Source: a virus
Length of the DNA: 64,000 nucleotides
Virus record (IMG/VR): IMGVR_UViG_3300010400_000003
Span: 1-64,000 of that record
Reading direction: 5' to 3' (one strand)
The stretch's first letter is position 1, and each line of letters starts with the position of its first letter. The notes below the pieces were generated by a model. The model saw only the letters and a list, made by a program, of their open reading frames with translations, had not been told where the DNA came from and searched no databases. Of this stretch, positions 7,515 through 14,358 are shown in pieces. The position numbers and the translations under genes were made by a program.

Positions 7515-8207
7515 TCAGCCGTCCGCCGCCAGTCCCCACTTCTTGCGCAGATACGCCGTCGGATTGAAGTCGGTTGCCGGTCCTTGCGGCGCGTGTTTCC
7601 GCACCGCTTCAATCAGATGGTCGCAGCGGGCGTTCAGGCAGATGCCGGCCTTTAGATGGTTGCGCTCTAAGAAGTAGAACAGGTCCGCGTCAATCTCCCA
7701 CAGGTCAAACGCCTCGTCCCACATCCAGCCGTCGCGTCGCCGAAAGACGTTAACGCCGGCGGACGGGTTGCCCGTGTGGATGATGCGGCGCTCGTTCACG
7801 ATCCGGTGCTGGACGCACGGCATGTTCAGGTCGTCGAAGCTCCAGTTGCAGAGCGTGAAGTAATCCGGGTTCTCCCGCCAAAGATCCACGATGTTCTCCA
7901 GCCAGTTCGGAAAGTAGATCACGTCCGATGTGCCGTGGGCGATGAACTCGCCGGTCGTCGTGCGCGTGCCGTCGTTGAAAATCTTCGAGATGCTGAATGG
8001 GCCGTCCCACATTCGGACGCCGATGCCGAGCATCTCGCATTGGTTGCGGAGGCGGTCCAGCCGAACGCTGGGCGGGCTGTTGTTGATGTAGGCCCACACG
8101 CGCGCAGTCGTGGACGCCTGGCAGGTCCGCAACGCCATCACCGCCATGTGATAGGTTTCCTCGGTGGCGGTTGTTACCGGAATTATTACGTCGGCGTCGA
8201 GGCTCAT
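7515..8207 (-). CDS. Glycosyltransferase-like protein (GT-A fold)
   Basis: The 230-residue product opens MSLDADVIIPVTTATEETYH, the first strand and loop of GT-A family 2-like transferases. A central TSDVIYFPNWLENIV segment corresponds to the acceptor-side region and IDADLFYFLERNH resembles the later catalytic helix. A strict DxD motif is not obvious. It overlaps the upstream Cys-rich gene by 4 bases and belongs to a sugar-modification block with the genes at 8473, 9381 and 12658. It probably adds a sugar to phage DNA, virion protein or host glycan. Confidence 0.65.
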   Translation of the reverse strand: MSLDADVIIPVTTATEETYHMAVMALRTCQASTTARVWAYINNSPPSVRLDRLRNQCEMLGIGVRMWDGPFSISKIFNDGTRTTTGEFIAHGTSDVIYFPNWLENIVDLWRENPDYFTLCNWSFDDLNMPCVQHRIVNERRIIHTGNPSAGVNVFRRRDGWMWDEAFDLWEIDADLFYFLERNHLKAGICLNARCDHLIEAVRKHAPQGPATDFNPTAYLRKKWGLAADG

Positions 8208-8476
8208 GTGTTGGATATTCTGGCGAGCACCTCCCTGAAGTAACTCTCCTGTTGCTCGGTCGGATTTTCTTGCAACTTTTTCAACAAGAAAATCATTTCG
8301 TTTTGCCTTACTTTTTCACAGTCAAGCCCGAGCCACTTCGCGCCCTCCCTGCATGAAAAGCACAATCCGCCTTCGTACACCAAAACCACTCTATGGCAAC
8401 AGCAGGAGCAGATTGGGTAGGCGCTGCCATTGCCATCATGCACCGGAGGCACAACGTATTGCAGCGTCGTGCTCAT
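8204..8476 (-). CDS. Small Cys-rich (zinc ribbon-like) protein, 90 aa
   Basis: The start MSTTLQYVVPP at 8476 overlaps the stop of the upstream transferase (ATGA). The product contains CSCCCHR and, 12 residues later, CFSCREG, a probable zinc ribbon. A C-terminal helical segment with KKLQENPTEQQESYFREVLA follows; it may be a coiled coil or protein-binding helix. Function unknown. Confidence 0.6.
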   Translation of the reverse strand: MSTTLQYVVPPVHDGNGSAYPICSCCCHRVVLVYEGGLCFSCREGAKWLGLDCEKVRQNEMIFLLKKLQENPTEQQESYFREVLARISNT

Positions 8477-9384
8477 GGGATTTTGTCGAAGTCCTGTATT
8501 TTCATCCCGTCGAACCAATCCCTTTCAGGATGGCCGTTGTGACGCGGGAAAGGTCCACCCCGAAGAACCGCCGCCCGAATGGCGCGCAGATCCCAATGAT
8601 GCTCCGTGCGCTTGCGGACGCCGAACCTCGCCAGCGCCCCGTGCCCCTTGTCCTCCGCGTCGTTCGGCCATCGCTCCTTGCTGGAACGCCGCATGGCTGG
8701 CCCGCATTTCCCGGGAGTGCGGTCCTCGATCAGCTTCAGCCGTGGATCGTACTTGAGTGGAAATCCGTTGTTCTTGAGCATCAGGCCGAAAATGCAATCC
8801 TCCATCGAAAGGCTGTCCATCAGTTCCTCGTAGCCGTTTACCTGAAGCGCCCATTCGAGCGGCAGGGCGTTGACGCATCCGAACCACCAAGAGCCGGGCG
8901 CGTCAGCCAACGCCGACGACACGAGCGCGCGGTGATCGCGGCCTTGCGGAGAACGCGGGTCGCTACCGTCCAGCGTGCCCGGATCGGCTATGATGCCGCT
9001 CTCGACAACCATGCCGTGCCGCTTCTCGTAGCTGCCGCACACACCGTAGCCGCCGGCCATTGCGTCCTCGACGGCTGCGCGCCAGCCAGGAAGCAGGACG
9101 CCGCGATCGTCACAGAACATCACCCATTCAGTGCGGCAAAGGCAAATGCCGGTGTTCGCCGCGTTGCTCTTGGCCCACCACTGGTCTTTGGTCAGGCGGT
9201 GAGGACCCTGCCAGACTGTTGGTTTCGGCGGATGGAAAGTTGCGGCGTGCCAGCCTGCGTAATTCTCTAGGCCGAGACCGATGACGATAATCGGGCAATC
9301 ACTCTCACGCCGAACGCTGTCGTATAGCCACTGGAACTCCGGCTCGTGGCGGGCGGTCGTGAACACTATGGAGAACGCGCTCAT
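8473..9384 (-). CDS. Glycosyltransferase family 2-like protein
   Basis: The start MSAFSIVFTTARHEPEFQWL at 9384 overlaps the upstream methyltransferase stop. Family features are an N-terminal SIVFTTARHEP strand-loop, WVMFCDDRGVLLPGW with the metal- and donor-binding acidic pair, and a later WWFGCVNALPLEWALQVNGYEE followed by MEDCIFGLML, which resembles the acceptor-side block of galactosyltransferase-type enzymes. Length is 303 aa. It forms an overlapping set with the genes at 7515 and 9381. Substrate unknown. Confidence 0.75.
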   Translation of the reverse strand: MSAFSIVFTTARHEPEFQWLYDSVRRESDCPIIVIGLGLENYAGWHAATFHPPKPTVWQGPHRLTKDQWWAKSNAANTGICLCRTEWVMFCDDRGVLLPGWRAAVEDAMAGGYGVCGSYEKRHGMVVESGIIADPGTLDGSDPRSPQGRDHRALVSSALADAPGSWWFGCVNALPLEWALQVNGYEELMDSLSMEDCIFGLMLKNNGFPLKYDPRLKLIEDRTPGKCGPAMRRSSKERWPNDAEDKGHGALARFGVRKRTEHHWDLRAIRAAVLRGGPFPRHNGHPERDWFDGMKIQDFDKIP

Positions 9385-10004
9385 TTCAGCTTTTGGAACA
9401 CCGCCCAATCGTCTCGCTCGGCTCCAGATGACTTCACGACTCGAAACAACTCCGTGCATCCTGCCGCAAGCAGTGTGTCCACCGATTTCGTCACTTCGCC
9501 GCCGTCCCAATGAAGGTCATCGAGCACGATGAACCCGCCGTCGCGGACGTTCGGCGCGAACCTCTGAACGTCACGCATCGCCTGCGCTCCATGATTTCCG
9601 TCTACGTGCAAGAGTCCTATTGTTGCTGGCGGCGTCACGTCATCCGACCGCTTGCGAATCAATCGTGTCACGTTCTGCAACGCCATGCGGTTCACTTGGT
9701 CAAGGAAGTAGTCGTGCATCCTTTTGTGATTCTCGGCGGACCCCCACCACGCCACGTTTGCCGGCCCCTGCCCCTCGATGGACGCCGCCGGCTCATATGG
9801 GTCAATCCCGATCACCATGCCGTGCCCGATCTCCCGGCAGGCCAGCGCCATCGGCAGGAGGCTCTTGCCGGACCAGACTCCGATTTCGACGATAATGTCC
9901 GGGCGCGTGCCGATCACTAGCGAGGCGAGCGTCTTGGCCTTGGCCTCAGTACACCATCCGTGCGGCGAGGCGCACACTTCGGCGATTTGGTCGTAGAGGT
10001 TCAT
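9381..10004 (-). CDS. Class I SAM-dependent methyltransferase (Methyltransf_24-like)
   Basis: The start MNLYDQIAEVCASPHGWC at 10004 overlaps the integrase stop (ATGA at 10001-10004). The SAM-binding motif is VEIGVWSGKSLLPMALA (about residues 37-53), followed by GIDPYEP, LLHVDGNHG and GGFIVLDDLHW. This order is seen in sugar or small-molecule O-methyltransferases near glycosyltransferases. Length is 207 aa. In this context it probably methylates a sugar added by the adjacent glycosyltransferases. Confidence 0.78.
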   Translation of the reverse strand: MNLYDQIAEVCASPHGWCTEAKAKTLASLVIGTRPDIIVEIGVWSGKSLLPMALACREIGHGMVIGIDPYEPAASIEGQGPANVAWWGSAENHKRMHDYFLDQVNRMALQNVTRLIRKRSDDVTPPATIGLLHVDGNHGAQAMRDVQRFAPNVRDGGFIVLDDLHWDGGEVTKSVDTLLAAGCTELFRVVKSSGAERDDWAVFQKLK

Positions 10005-10951
10005 GCGTCGAGCGGGCTTTTGACGGACATCGCTTCCGCGTGGCAATAGCCGATGGTGGTTTCGATTTGCTTGTGCCCCATCGCCTCCTGCAATGCCTTG
10101 AGGTTTGTCCCTCGGTCCAAGCAATGCGTGGCGTAGGCGTGCCGCAATTCATGGGGCAGCACCATGATGCCGAGCTTGCGGCGCGCTTCCTTGACGCCCT
10201 GCTGCACATTCGCTTCGTGCATCCGGTAGCGCACGATCTCACCCGTGCGCGGATGTTTGCAGGGATACCGTTGCGGGAAGAGCCAGGCCCAGGGCCAGGC
10301 GAAACGATACTCGGGATACTTCTTCGCCAGTTGTCCGGGAATCTCCAAAGGGAGGCGCGCCACGACATCGCGCTGCCACACGGCCCGCGCGTAATCCGTC
10401 TGCGCTTGAATTTCCTCCGTCAGTGAACACGGCAAGGCTACCACGCGATCCTTGCCGCCCTTCGCGCCTTTGAGCATCACGCGACCATTCGTCAAGTCCA
10501 CATCCTTGATGCGCAGATTCAATGGCTCGCTCACACGCAAACCGCAACCGTAAAGCAGGCGCACAATCAGGTTGACCGGATAACCTCCCACGTCGCGCAC
10601 GGCGGCGATCAGGCGGCGCGTTTCGTCCACGGTGGGCGCGTGGCGAAGCTGGATCGGGCGGCTCTCCCGTAACGCCTGGACGTTCTTCAACTCGACTCCG
10701 AGCACGTCTTTGTAGAAGAACAGGATGGCATTGAACGCCTGATTCTGTGTGCTGGCCGAGACGTTTTGATTTAGCGAGAGTTCAGTGAGAAACCGTTCCA
10801 ACTTCTGTTCACTGGTTAACTCCGTCGGTAGATGCTTCAGGGCGCGGATGTAGCGGGCAAGCCAGTGCAAATAGGTTTGCTCCGTAGCAATGGCCTTGTG
10901 TTGGCGGCGGATAACGGCGCGAGTGCGCTCAATGGCTTCAATGGGGTTCAT
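10001..10951 (-). CDS. intI: Integron-type tyrosine recombinase (IntI-like)
   Basis: This 316-residue tyrosine recombinase has an N-terminal SAM-like core-binding domain (about 1-95). The catalytic residues are R139 (GCGLRVSE), a Lys in AKGGKDRV, H267 and R270 (PHELRHAYATH), H293 (MGHKQIET) and Y302. Between patches II and III it carries the extra segment that separates IntI from XerC/D and phage integrases: LPLEIPGQLAKKYPEY, WPWAWLFPQ and HPRTGEIVRYRMHE (about 200-245). It adjoins five attC-bounded cassettes immediately upstream and lies in their orientation. It should excise and insert cassettes at folded attC sites. Length is close to IntI1 (337 aa). Confidence 0.92.
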   Translation of the reverse strand: MNPIEAIERTRAVIRRQHKAIATEQTYLHWLARYIRALKHLPTELTSEQKLERFLTELSLNQNVSASTQNQAFNAILFFYKDVLGVELKNVQALRESRPIQLRHAPTVDETRRLIAAVRDVGGYPVNLIVRLLYGCGLRVSEPLNLRIKDVDLTNGRVMLKGAKGGKDRVVALPCSLTEEIQAQTDYARAVWQRDVVARLPLEIPGQLAKKYPEYRFAWPWAWLFPQRYPCKHPRTGEIVRYRMHEANVQQGVKEARRKLGIMVLPHELRHAYATHCLDRGTNLKALQEAMGHKQIETTIGYCHAEAMSVKSPLDA

Positions 10952-10977
10952 GCCGTCAATATACGAAAGGCCATAGC

Positions 10978-11208
10978 TTAATCAATGTTCGACAAAAGCG
11001 CCTTCGCACGTTTCATCATGTCCCGATGTTTTCCGGTTGGCGGCTCATCCACAGCCATTTCGTATTTCTCCATCGCGGCCACCATTTCAGAACACAGCGC
11101 CTCAAGCGCGTCGTGTCGCTTCACCTTCCGATGCCACTCGCGGTAGAGTTTGCCACTCAGCCGAGCACCCGATCCCGGTTTTGCGATGTTGTCAAAGTTG
11201 TTGCTCAT
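10978..11208 (-). CDS. Integron cassette 5 protein, 76 aa
   Basis: The start MSNNFDNIAKPGSG (11208) lies 12 bases inside the cassette start. A longer frame from 11382 would run antisense-like through cassette 4 and is rejected. The product is Lys/Arg-rich and mainly helical (KLYREWHRKVKRHDALEALC, later HRDMMKRAKALL), with no known domain. The ORF ends past the cassette's terminal RYYYAAC-type box (GTCGAAC), 27 bases before the intI ATG. Function unknown. Confidence 0.6.
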   Translation of the reverse strand: MSNNFDNIAKPGSGARLSGKLYREWHRKVKRHDALEALCSEMVAAMEKYEMAVDEPPTGKHRDMMKRAKALLSNID

Positions 11209-11213
11209 AATTT

Positions 11214-11303
11214 GTCGAACCATGCGCTTCAGCGAACGGCGCATGAGTGTTTCAGTTTGCAGGCGGCGTCTCTGGTGCGCCGTCTCTGAGCTTGGTGTTC
11301 GGA
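11214..11303 (-). repeat. attC site between cassettes 4 and 5
   Basis: Read on the minus strand: box TCCGAAC (RC of 11297-11303), stem arm GCTCAGAGACGGCGC (RC of 11277-11291), loop, stem arm GCGCCGTTCGCTGAAGC (RC of 11226-11242), then box GTTCGAC (RC of 11214-11220). The arms pair with one mismatch and two unpaired bases, the extrahelical-base pattern of attC sites. Span 90 bp. Confidence 0.8.
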
Positions 11304-11608
11304 GACTCGGCTTGCATGATGACTCGCGCAAAAGTGCGCAGGTTGAATTCCACCGTTTCTTGTGTCGTCCATAGGCGGTCATCAGCAGCCCATTCTTTCA
11401 CAGCCTTTTCCTGTGCAGCGTTTAGGACTATCGGGACTGCCCTGATTGAGCCGTCTGGCTGGAGTGCGATTGTAAGCGGTTCGCCGCTCGCCAGCATTCG
11501 TTCCAGTTCTTCGATGGTAGGTCTTGGTCTTTCGACCGTCTCCGAACCAGTCGCTGGAGCGAATCCGGCGGGGCGCTTTGATTGTTCAGAGTCAGTTTCC
11601 ATATTCAT
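11252..11608 (-). CDS. Integron cassette 4 protein, 118 aa
   Basis: The ATG at 11608 overlaps the stop of the cassette 3 ORF and lies within the preceding attC, so the first 20 or so residues (through KRPAGFAPATGSE) are attC-encoded. The body has TIEELERMLASGEPLTIALQ, then a strand-rich QPDGSIRAVPIVL and a helical NAAQEKAVKEWA. The acidic, amphipathic start is typical of small phage proteins. No known domain. The last residues (SPNTKLRDGAPETPPAN) are encoded by the next attC. Confidence 0.65.
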   Translation of the reverse strand: MNMETDSEQSKRPAGFAPATGSETVERPRPTIEELERMLASGEPLTIALQPDGSIRAVPIVLNAAQEKAVKEWAADDRLWTTQETVEFNLRTFARVIMQAESPNTKLRDGAPETPPAN

Positions 11609-11653
11609 GTCTTTCGTTGTTCGCCGCCGGATTCGCTCAGCTTATCGTTAGGT
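11541..11653 (-). repeat. attC site between cassettes 3 and 4
   Basis: Minus-strand order: box ACCTAAC (RC of 11647-11653), arm GCTGAGCGAATCCGGCGG (RC of 11624-11641), loop, complementary arm (11553-11571 on plus, GCTGGAGCGAATCCGGCGG), box GTTCGGA (RC of 11541-11547). The arms match perfectly over 18 bp except for one extra G, a textbook extrahelical base. Span 113 bp. This is the clearest attC in the array. Confidence 0.88.
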
Positions 11654-11973
11654 GCTTTCGGTGCAGGTATCTCTTTCCACCCTTCTCCTGTCGGGCAGTC
11701 TTTCGTCTCGCAATACCAGCTTCCGCCACGACCGTTGCATTGAGGGCACGCAACCCAGTCGCCTGGGTCGTAGAAATTCGGGTCGTCCTCGTAAGCGTCA
11801 TAATATCCGTCCTCGCACCCCAGACCGCCACATTCGCCCCACTCCATTTCGCAGTGGCACACAGCGCATATCATCGCACCATCAGACCCACGATACATCG
11901 CACCTAACAAATCCTTGGAAGCAACAGCCGGGGGCTGGGACTGTTGCTGTGGCGTTTCAATTTTTGAGTCCAT
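11605..11973 (-). CDS. Integron cassette 3 protein, zinc-finger-like
   Basis: The 122-residue product starts MDSKIETPQQQSQPPAVASK inside the preceding attC. The body has paired cysteines: CAVCHCEMEWGECGGLGC, then CPQCNGRGG and YCETKDC. CPQCNGRGG resembles DnaJ-type CXXCXGXG zinc repeats, and acidic YYDAYEDDPNFYDPGD separates the two Cys groups. It probably binds zinc and protein or nucleic acid; function unknown. Its stop overlaps the cassette 4 start. Confidence 0.68.
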   Translation of the reverse strand: MDSKIETPQQQSQPPAVASKDLLGAMYRGSDGAMICAVCHCEMEWGECGGLGCEDGYYDAYEDDPNFYDPGDWVACPQCNGRGGSWYCETKDCPTGEGWKEIPAPKAPNDKLSESGGEQRKT

Positions 11974-12009
11974 AATTATTCGCGGCTGTGCTTCAAGTCA
12001 GTGTTAGGT
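11902..12009 (-). repeat. attC site between cassettes 2 and 3
   Basis: Minus-strand order: box ACCTAAC (RC of 12003-12009), arm CTTGAAGCACAGCCG (RC of 11983-11997), loop, arm CCGGCTGTTGCTTCCAAG (RC of 11914-11931), box GTTAGGT (RC of 11902-11908). The arms pair along their length with two single unpaired bases, one after CTTG and one after AAGCA. Span 108 bp. Confidence 0.85.
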
Positions 12010-12314
12010 GAGCCTAGCGGCAGCACTCCTTCTTCGGGGTATTCATCGAAGTAGGCGATGTGCTTGTGAGGCGGCACTTGGCATTTCTGTTCTTCATCCC
12101 AGACGCCTTTCTTCGGCCATGCGGCGATTTTGATTTCCGTCTCGCGCTCCTCGACCTTTTCACTGGCGGTCGGCTCTTGGACTACCAGCCCGCAGAATTG
12201 TGCGAGGTCGCGGATTTCATCTATTGTGAGCGTCAGATGCGGCTCACCTAACCCGTCAGTGGAGCGCGACGTGGCGGGGCTTTCCGGCATAGTTGCTTGA
12301 TCGGCGTCACTCAT
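11976..12314 (-). CDS. Integron cassette 2 protein, 112 aa
   Basis: MSDADQATMPESPATSRSTD is encoded by the preceding attC; the ATG overlaps the cassette 1 stop (ATGA at 12311-12314). The body has a TLTIDEIRDLAQFCGLVV helix and a strand region around EIKIAAWPKKGVWDE, then CQVPPHKHIAYFDEYPEEGV. This resembles small phage proteins with an N-terminal LTxEEIxxLAxFAGL motif of unknown function. The C-terminal PNTDLKHSRE is encoded by the following attC. Confidence 0.66.
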   Translation of the reverse strand: MSDADQATMPESPATSRSTDGLGEPHLTLTIDEIRDLAQFCGLVVQEPTASEKVEERETEIKIAAWPKKGVWDEEQKCQVPPHKHIAYFDEYPEEGVLPLGSPNTDLKHSRE

Positions 12315-12374
12315 TTTATTTCCTTCTGTGAGCCGCAGGCGTCAGCCGCCACGCCGCTCACTTTGGCGTTCGGC
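12246..12374 (-). repeat. attC site between cassettes 1 and 2
   Basis: Minus-strand order: box GCCGAAC (RC of 12368-12374), arm GAGCGGCGTGGCGG (RC of 12346-12359), loop of 68 bases holding the cassette 2 ATG, arm CCGCCACGTCGCGCTC (RC of 12262-12277), box GTTAGGT (RC of 12246-12252). Arms of 14 and 16 bases pair with two unpaired bases. Span 129 bp. Confidence 0.8.
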
Positions 12375-12640
12375 TCTGTCGTCTCCCAGAAGTCCATGTG
12401 GAAGATCAAGCCCGTTGACGTGCCTTTGGTGATTATTTTGACCATTGCTTTGTCGCGCTTTCCAAATCCGATGACGATGCCTTCGGAAGCTCCGGGATTT
12501 GCCCTGCCCCTGCCCTTGTTCATGCCTTGACTGATTGCCAAAGGCGTCACCTTTACACGCATCCCCCATTGGAATTTGTCACGAGCCGAACCATCCGATG
12601 CAGGCGACGTGGCGGGCGCTGGTAGTTTTAAGTCATTCAT
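12311..12640 (-). CDS. Integron cassette 1 protein, 109 aa
   Basis: The ATG at 12640 lies in the attC that precedes the cassette, so LPAPATSPASDG is attC-encoded; an internal MRVKVTPLAIS start (codon 27) is possible. The body, with MRVKVTPLAI, RGRANPGASEGIVIGFGKRD and MVKIITKGTSTG, resembles small KOW/SH3-like phage proteins ending in HMDFWE. Function unknown. The ORF end lies in the next attC. Confidence 0.65.
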   Translation of the reverse strand: MNDLKLPAPATSPASDGSARDKFQWGMRVKVTPLAISQGMNKGRGRANPGASEGIVIGFGKRDKAMVKIITKGTSTGLIFHMDFWETTEPNAKVSGVAADACGSQKEIK

Positions 12641-12691
12641 AAATTCGGAGGCGCGGGTTAATCGGCCACGCGCCTGATCTGGTCGTTAAAA
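12585..12691 (-). repeat. attC site preceding cassette 1, in the 3' end of the GT gene
   Basis: Minus-strand order: box TTTTAAC (RC of 12685-12691, off consensus at its first base), arm CAGGCGCGTGGC (RC of 12665-12676), loop, arm GCCACGTCGCCTG (RC of 12601-12613), box GTTCGGC (RC of 12585-12591). The arms match perfectly apart from one extra T. The first half codes for the end of the glycosyltransferase at 12658, so that gene may itself be a captured cassette. Span 107 bp. Confidence 0.7.
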
Positions 12692-14358
12692 TTCAAATGC
12701 GATTCCGTCACCTTCACCAAACACGCCGCCGTGTCGTTCACCCCGACGGACACCATCCAGCCGTCGTCTTGCGCGACCGCGCCGTAGGGTATCACGACGT
12801 TTGGCTTCCAATGCGCAGCCCCGCTGCGCCACTCGTGGCCGCTCAGAATCGGATGGCTGGAAACGGCCAGCATCTCGAACGGCGGTTCGCTGTTCATCAC
12901 GTACGCCCCCATGTAGTAACGCACGTCGCGCGGCTTGTCGCTGATTGGGATTTGACTATGGAAGAACCGCAGCCACTTCCCGCGATACGGTATCGGAGGC
13001 GTGCCGCCGCGGATTTGTCCCCACGCCCAGGAAAGCGACGGCGTCCGCCATTCCTCATCTGGCTTGCCATCGCGGATCCTCACAACGACATGCTCGGGCG
13101 AACAGGCGTAAATGAAATGCGTGCGGCCTTCCAGGTCGAAGAACACCCAATTCTTTTCGAGCGCACTGCCGTCGTTGTGGCCATATTCAGGCCGGCAGAA
13201 TTCCGCCAGTTCGGCGCCGCTGTCCGAGACTTTGATTTCTCCGTAGGCCATGACGCAGCGGAAACGATTGCCAGCCACGCCCGCCACGACAAACGAGCCG
13301 AACAGGCGATCATCACGGGTCCACAGTCGCATGTCCTCGACGCTGGACGTGCTCAAATCGGACGGCATCCGCAGCGGCAAATGCCTGATGGCGGTCGCCG
13401 TTGCCGGGTCGAGTTGCACAATCGCCAGTTGCGTTTTCCACGAGCCGTGCGGGTGATGGCGGTAGGTGGACCACAGATTGCCGTTCCACTGAATGAGCGA
13501 CGGGTTGTAGCCGTGCGCTTCCAGGCCCATGATGGGACGCTGCGACGGTCGCCGCACGCCGGACAATACCTGCCGGGCCATGTGCAAAATCTCCGGCTTG
13601 CGAGCGCTGTATTGCGAGTACCGGCAATGAAGCTCGAACCGCTTTTGCCAAGGCGTGCCGTTCCACGGCGTTGGCAGGTCGCGGCTCAACGCTATGACCG
13701 GCACTTTCGACGCCGCGCTCAAATGCAGCGGCAGGCTGTCGCCGGCAATCAGCAGTTCCGCGCGGTCCATCAATCGTATCAAGTCGTAAGGCTTTTCCGC
13801 TCTCACTTCAGATAAGTCGAGCGCGCGACACTTTGGCAACGCTTCCTGAACGGCCTGAATCAAATCGTCCTTTTCAGGGAAAGGCGATGCTACGCCGCTG
13901 AGAGCCACGAGGATTATTTGCAAATCCACGTTCAGATGCTTCTCCACTAGCGCAGCCTCGCGCAACACATCCCGCCGGTCAAACTCCAACGGCAACCGCC
14001 GCCAATCGTTTGGCCGTCCGAGGTTGGCCCAAATCTCGTGGACAAAGCTTTCCCCAACCGGCTTGCGCGTGCCGGCGGACTCGACGGGATTCACCCAGCG
14101 AATCATTGAGCCGTTCGACTGCTCTTTGATCCATGACACCGCCCGATGCACTGTGTCGCCATCCTGGCCGCGCTTCCACGTCTCGGGGTAAACGATCGGG
14201 GTGACGTAGCTCACGCCGTCCAAGATGTCCTCGTAGTTCTGCGCGACGACGATGCTCGTCTTTTCGCCGGTCGCCCGAAAGCGGTCCAGCGCGAACGGCA
14301 GGACGATGCACAAATCCCCGTAACTGCCCAAGCAGACGATTTGCTCGCGGTTGCTCAT
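12658..14358 (-). CDS. Two-domain sugar protein: GT9-like plus beta-propeller (GH43/130-like)
   Basis: The start MSNREQIVCLGSYGDLCIVL at 14358 overlaps the upstream stop. Residues 1-280 resemble heptosyltransferase-type GT-B proteins (GSYGDLCIVLPFAL; ELLIAGDSLPLHLSAASKVP, the donor-side motif of family 9). Residues about 285-566 resemble a five-bladed propeller as in GH43/GH130 proteins: PSLIQWNGNLWSTYR, GSALEKNWVFFDLEG, SPEHVVVRI, FHSQIP. The combination suggests transfer and recognition or trimming of a glycan. Its 3' end forms half of an attC site, unlike its operon neighbours. Confidence 0.66.
   Translation of the reverse strand: MSNREQIVCLGSYGDLCIVLPFALDRFRATGEKTSIVVAQNYEDILDGVSYVTPIVYPETWKRGQDGDTVHRAVSWIKEQSNGSMIRWVNPVESAGTRKPVGESFVHEIWANLGRPNDWRRLPLEFDRRDVLREAALVEKHLNVDLQIILVALSGVASPFPEKDDLIQAVQEALPKCRALDLSEVRAEKPYDLIRLMDRAELLIAGDSLPLHLSAASKVPVIALSRDLPTPWNGTPWQKRFELHCRYSQYSARKPEILHMARQVLSGVRRPSQRPIMGLEAHGYNPSLIQWNGNLWSTYRHHPHGSWKTQLAIVQLDPATATAIRHLPLRMPSDLSTSSVEDMRLWTRDDRLFGSFVVAGVAGNRFRCVMAYGEIKVSDSGAELAEFCRPEYGHNDGSALEKNWVFFDLEGRTHFIYACSPEHVVVRIRDGKPDEEWRTPSLSWAWGQIRGGTPPIPYRGKWLRFFHSQIPISDKPRDVRYYMGAYVMNSEPPFEMLAVSSHPILSGHEWRSGAAHWKPNVVIPYGAVAQDDGWMVSVGVNDTAACLVKVTESHLNFNDQIRRVAD

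Larger units (their letters stand above)
10987..12691 (-). mobile_element. Integron cassette array (five cassettes, five attC sites)
   Basis: Five small genes read toward intI and are separated by 90-129 bp attC-like sites. Each cassette starts with GTT-type bases that are the reverse complement of its own end. Cassette 1: 9 bp, 12583-12591 with 12368-12376. Cassette 2: 12 bp, 12241-12252 with 12003-12014. Cassette 3: 9 bp, 11900-11908 with 11647-11655. Cassette 4: 10 bp, 11538-11547 with 11297-11306. Cassette 5: 10 bp, 11211-11220 with 10987-10996. The boxes within a single attC do not match each other, because the outer half belongs to the next cassette. Cassette length is about 327-361 bp. 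Confidence 0.88.

Noticed and set aside
10885-10979. A possible sixth full attC at the cassette 5-intI junction
   Set aside because: The terminal box of cassette 5 and an imperfect stem are present, but no second GTTRRRY-type box is found on the intI side, so I do not call it a complete attC.
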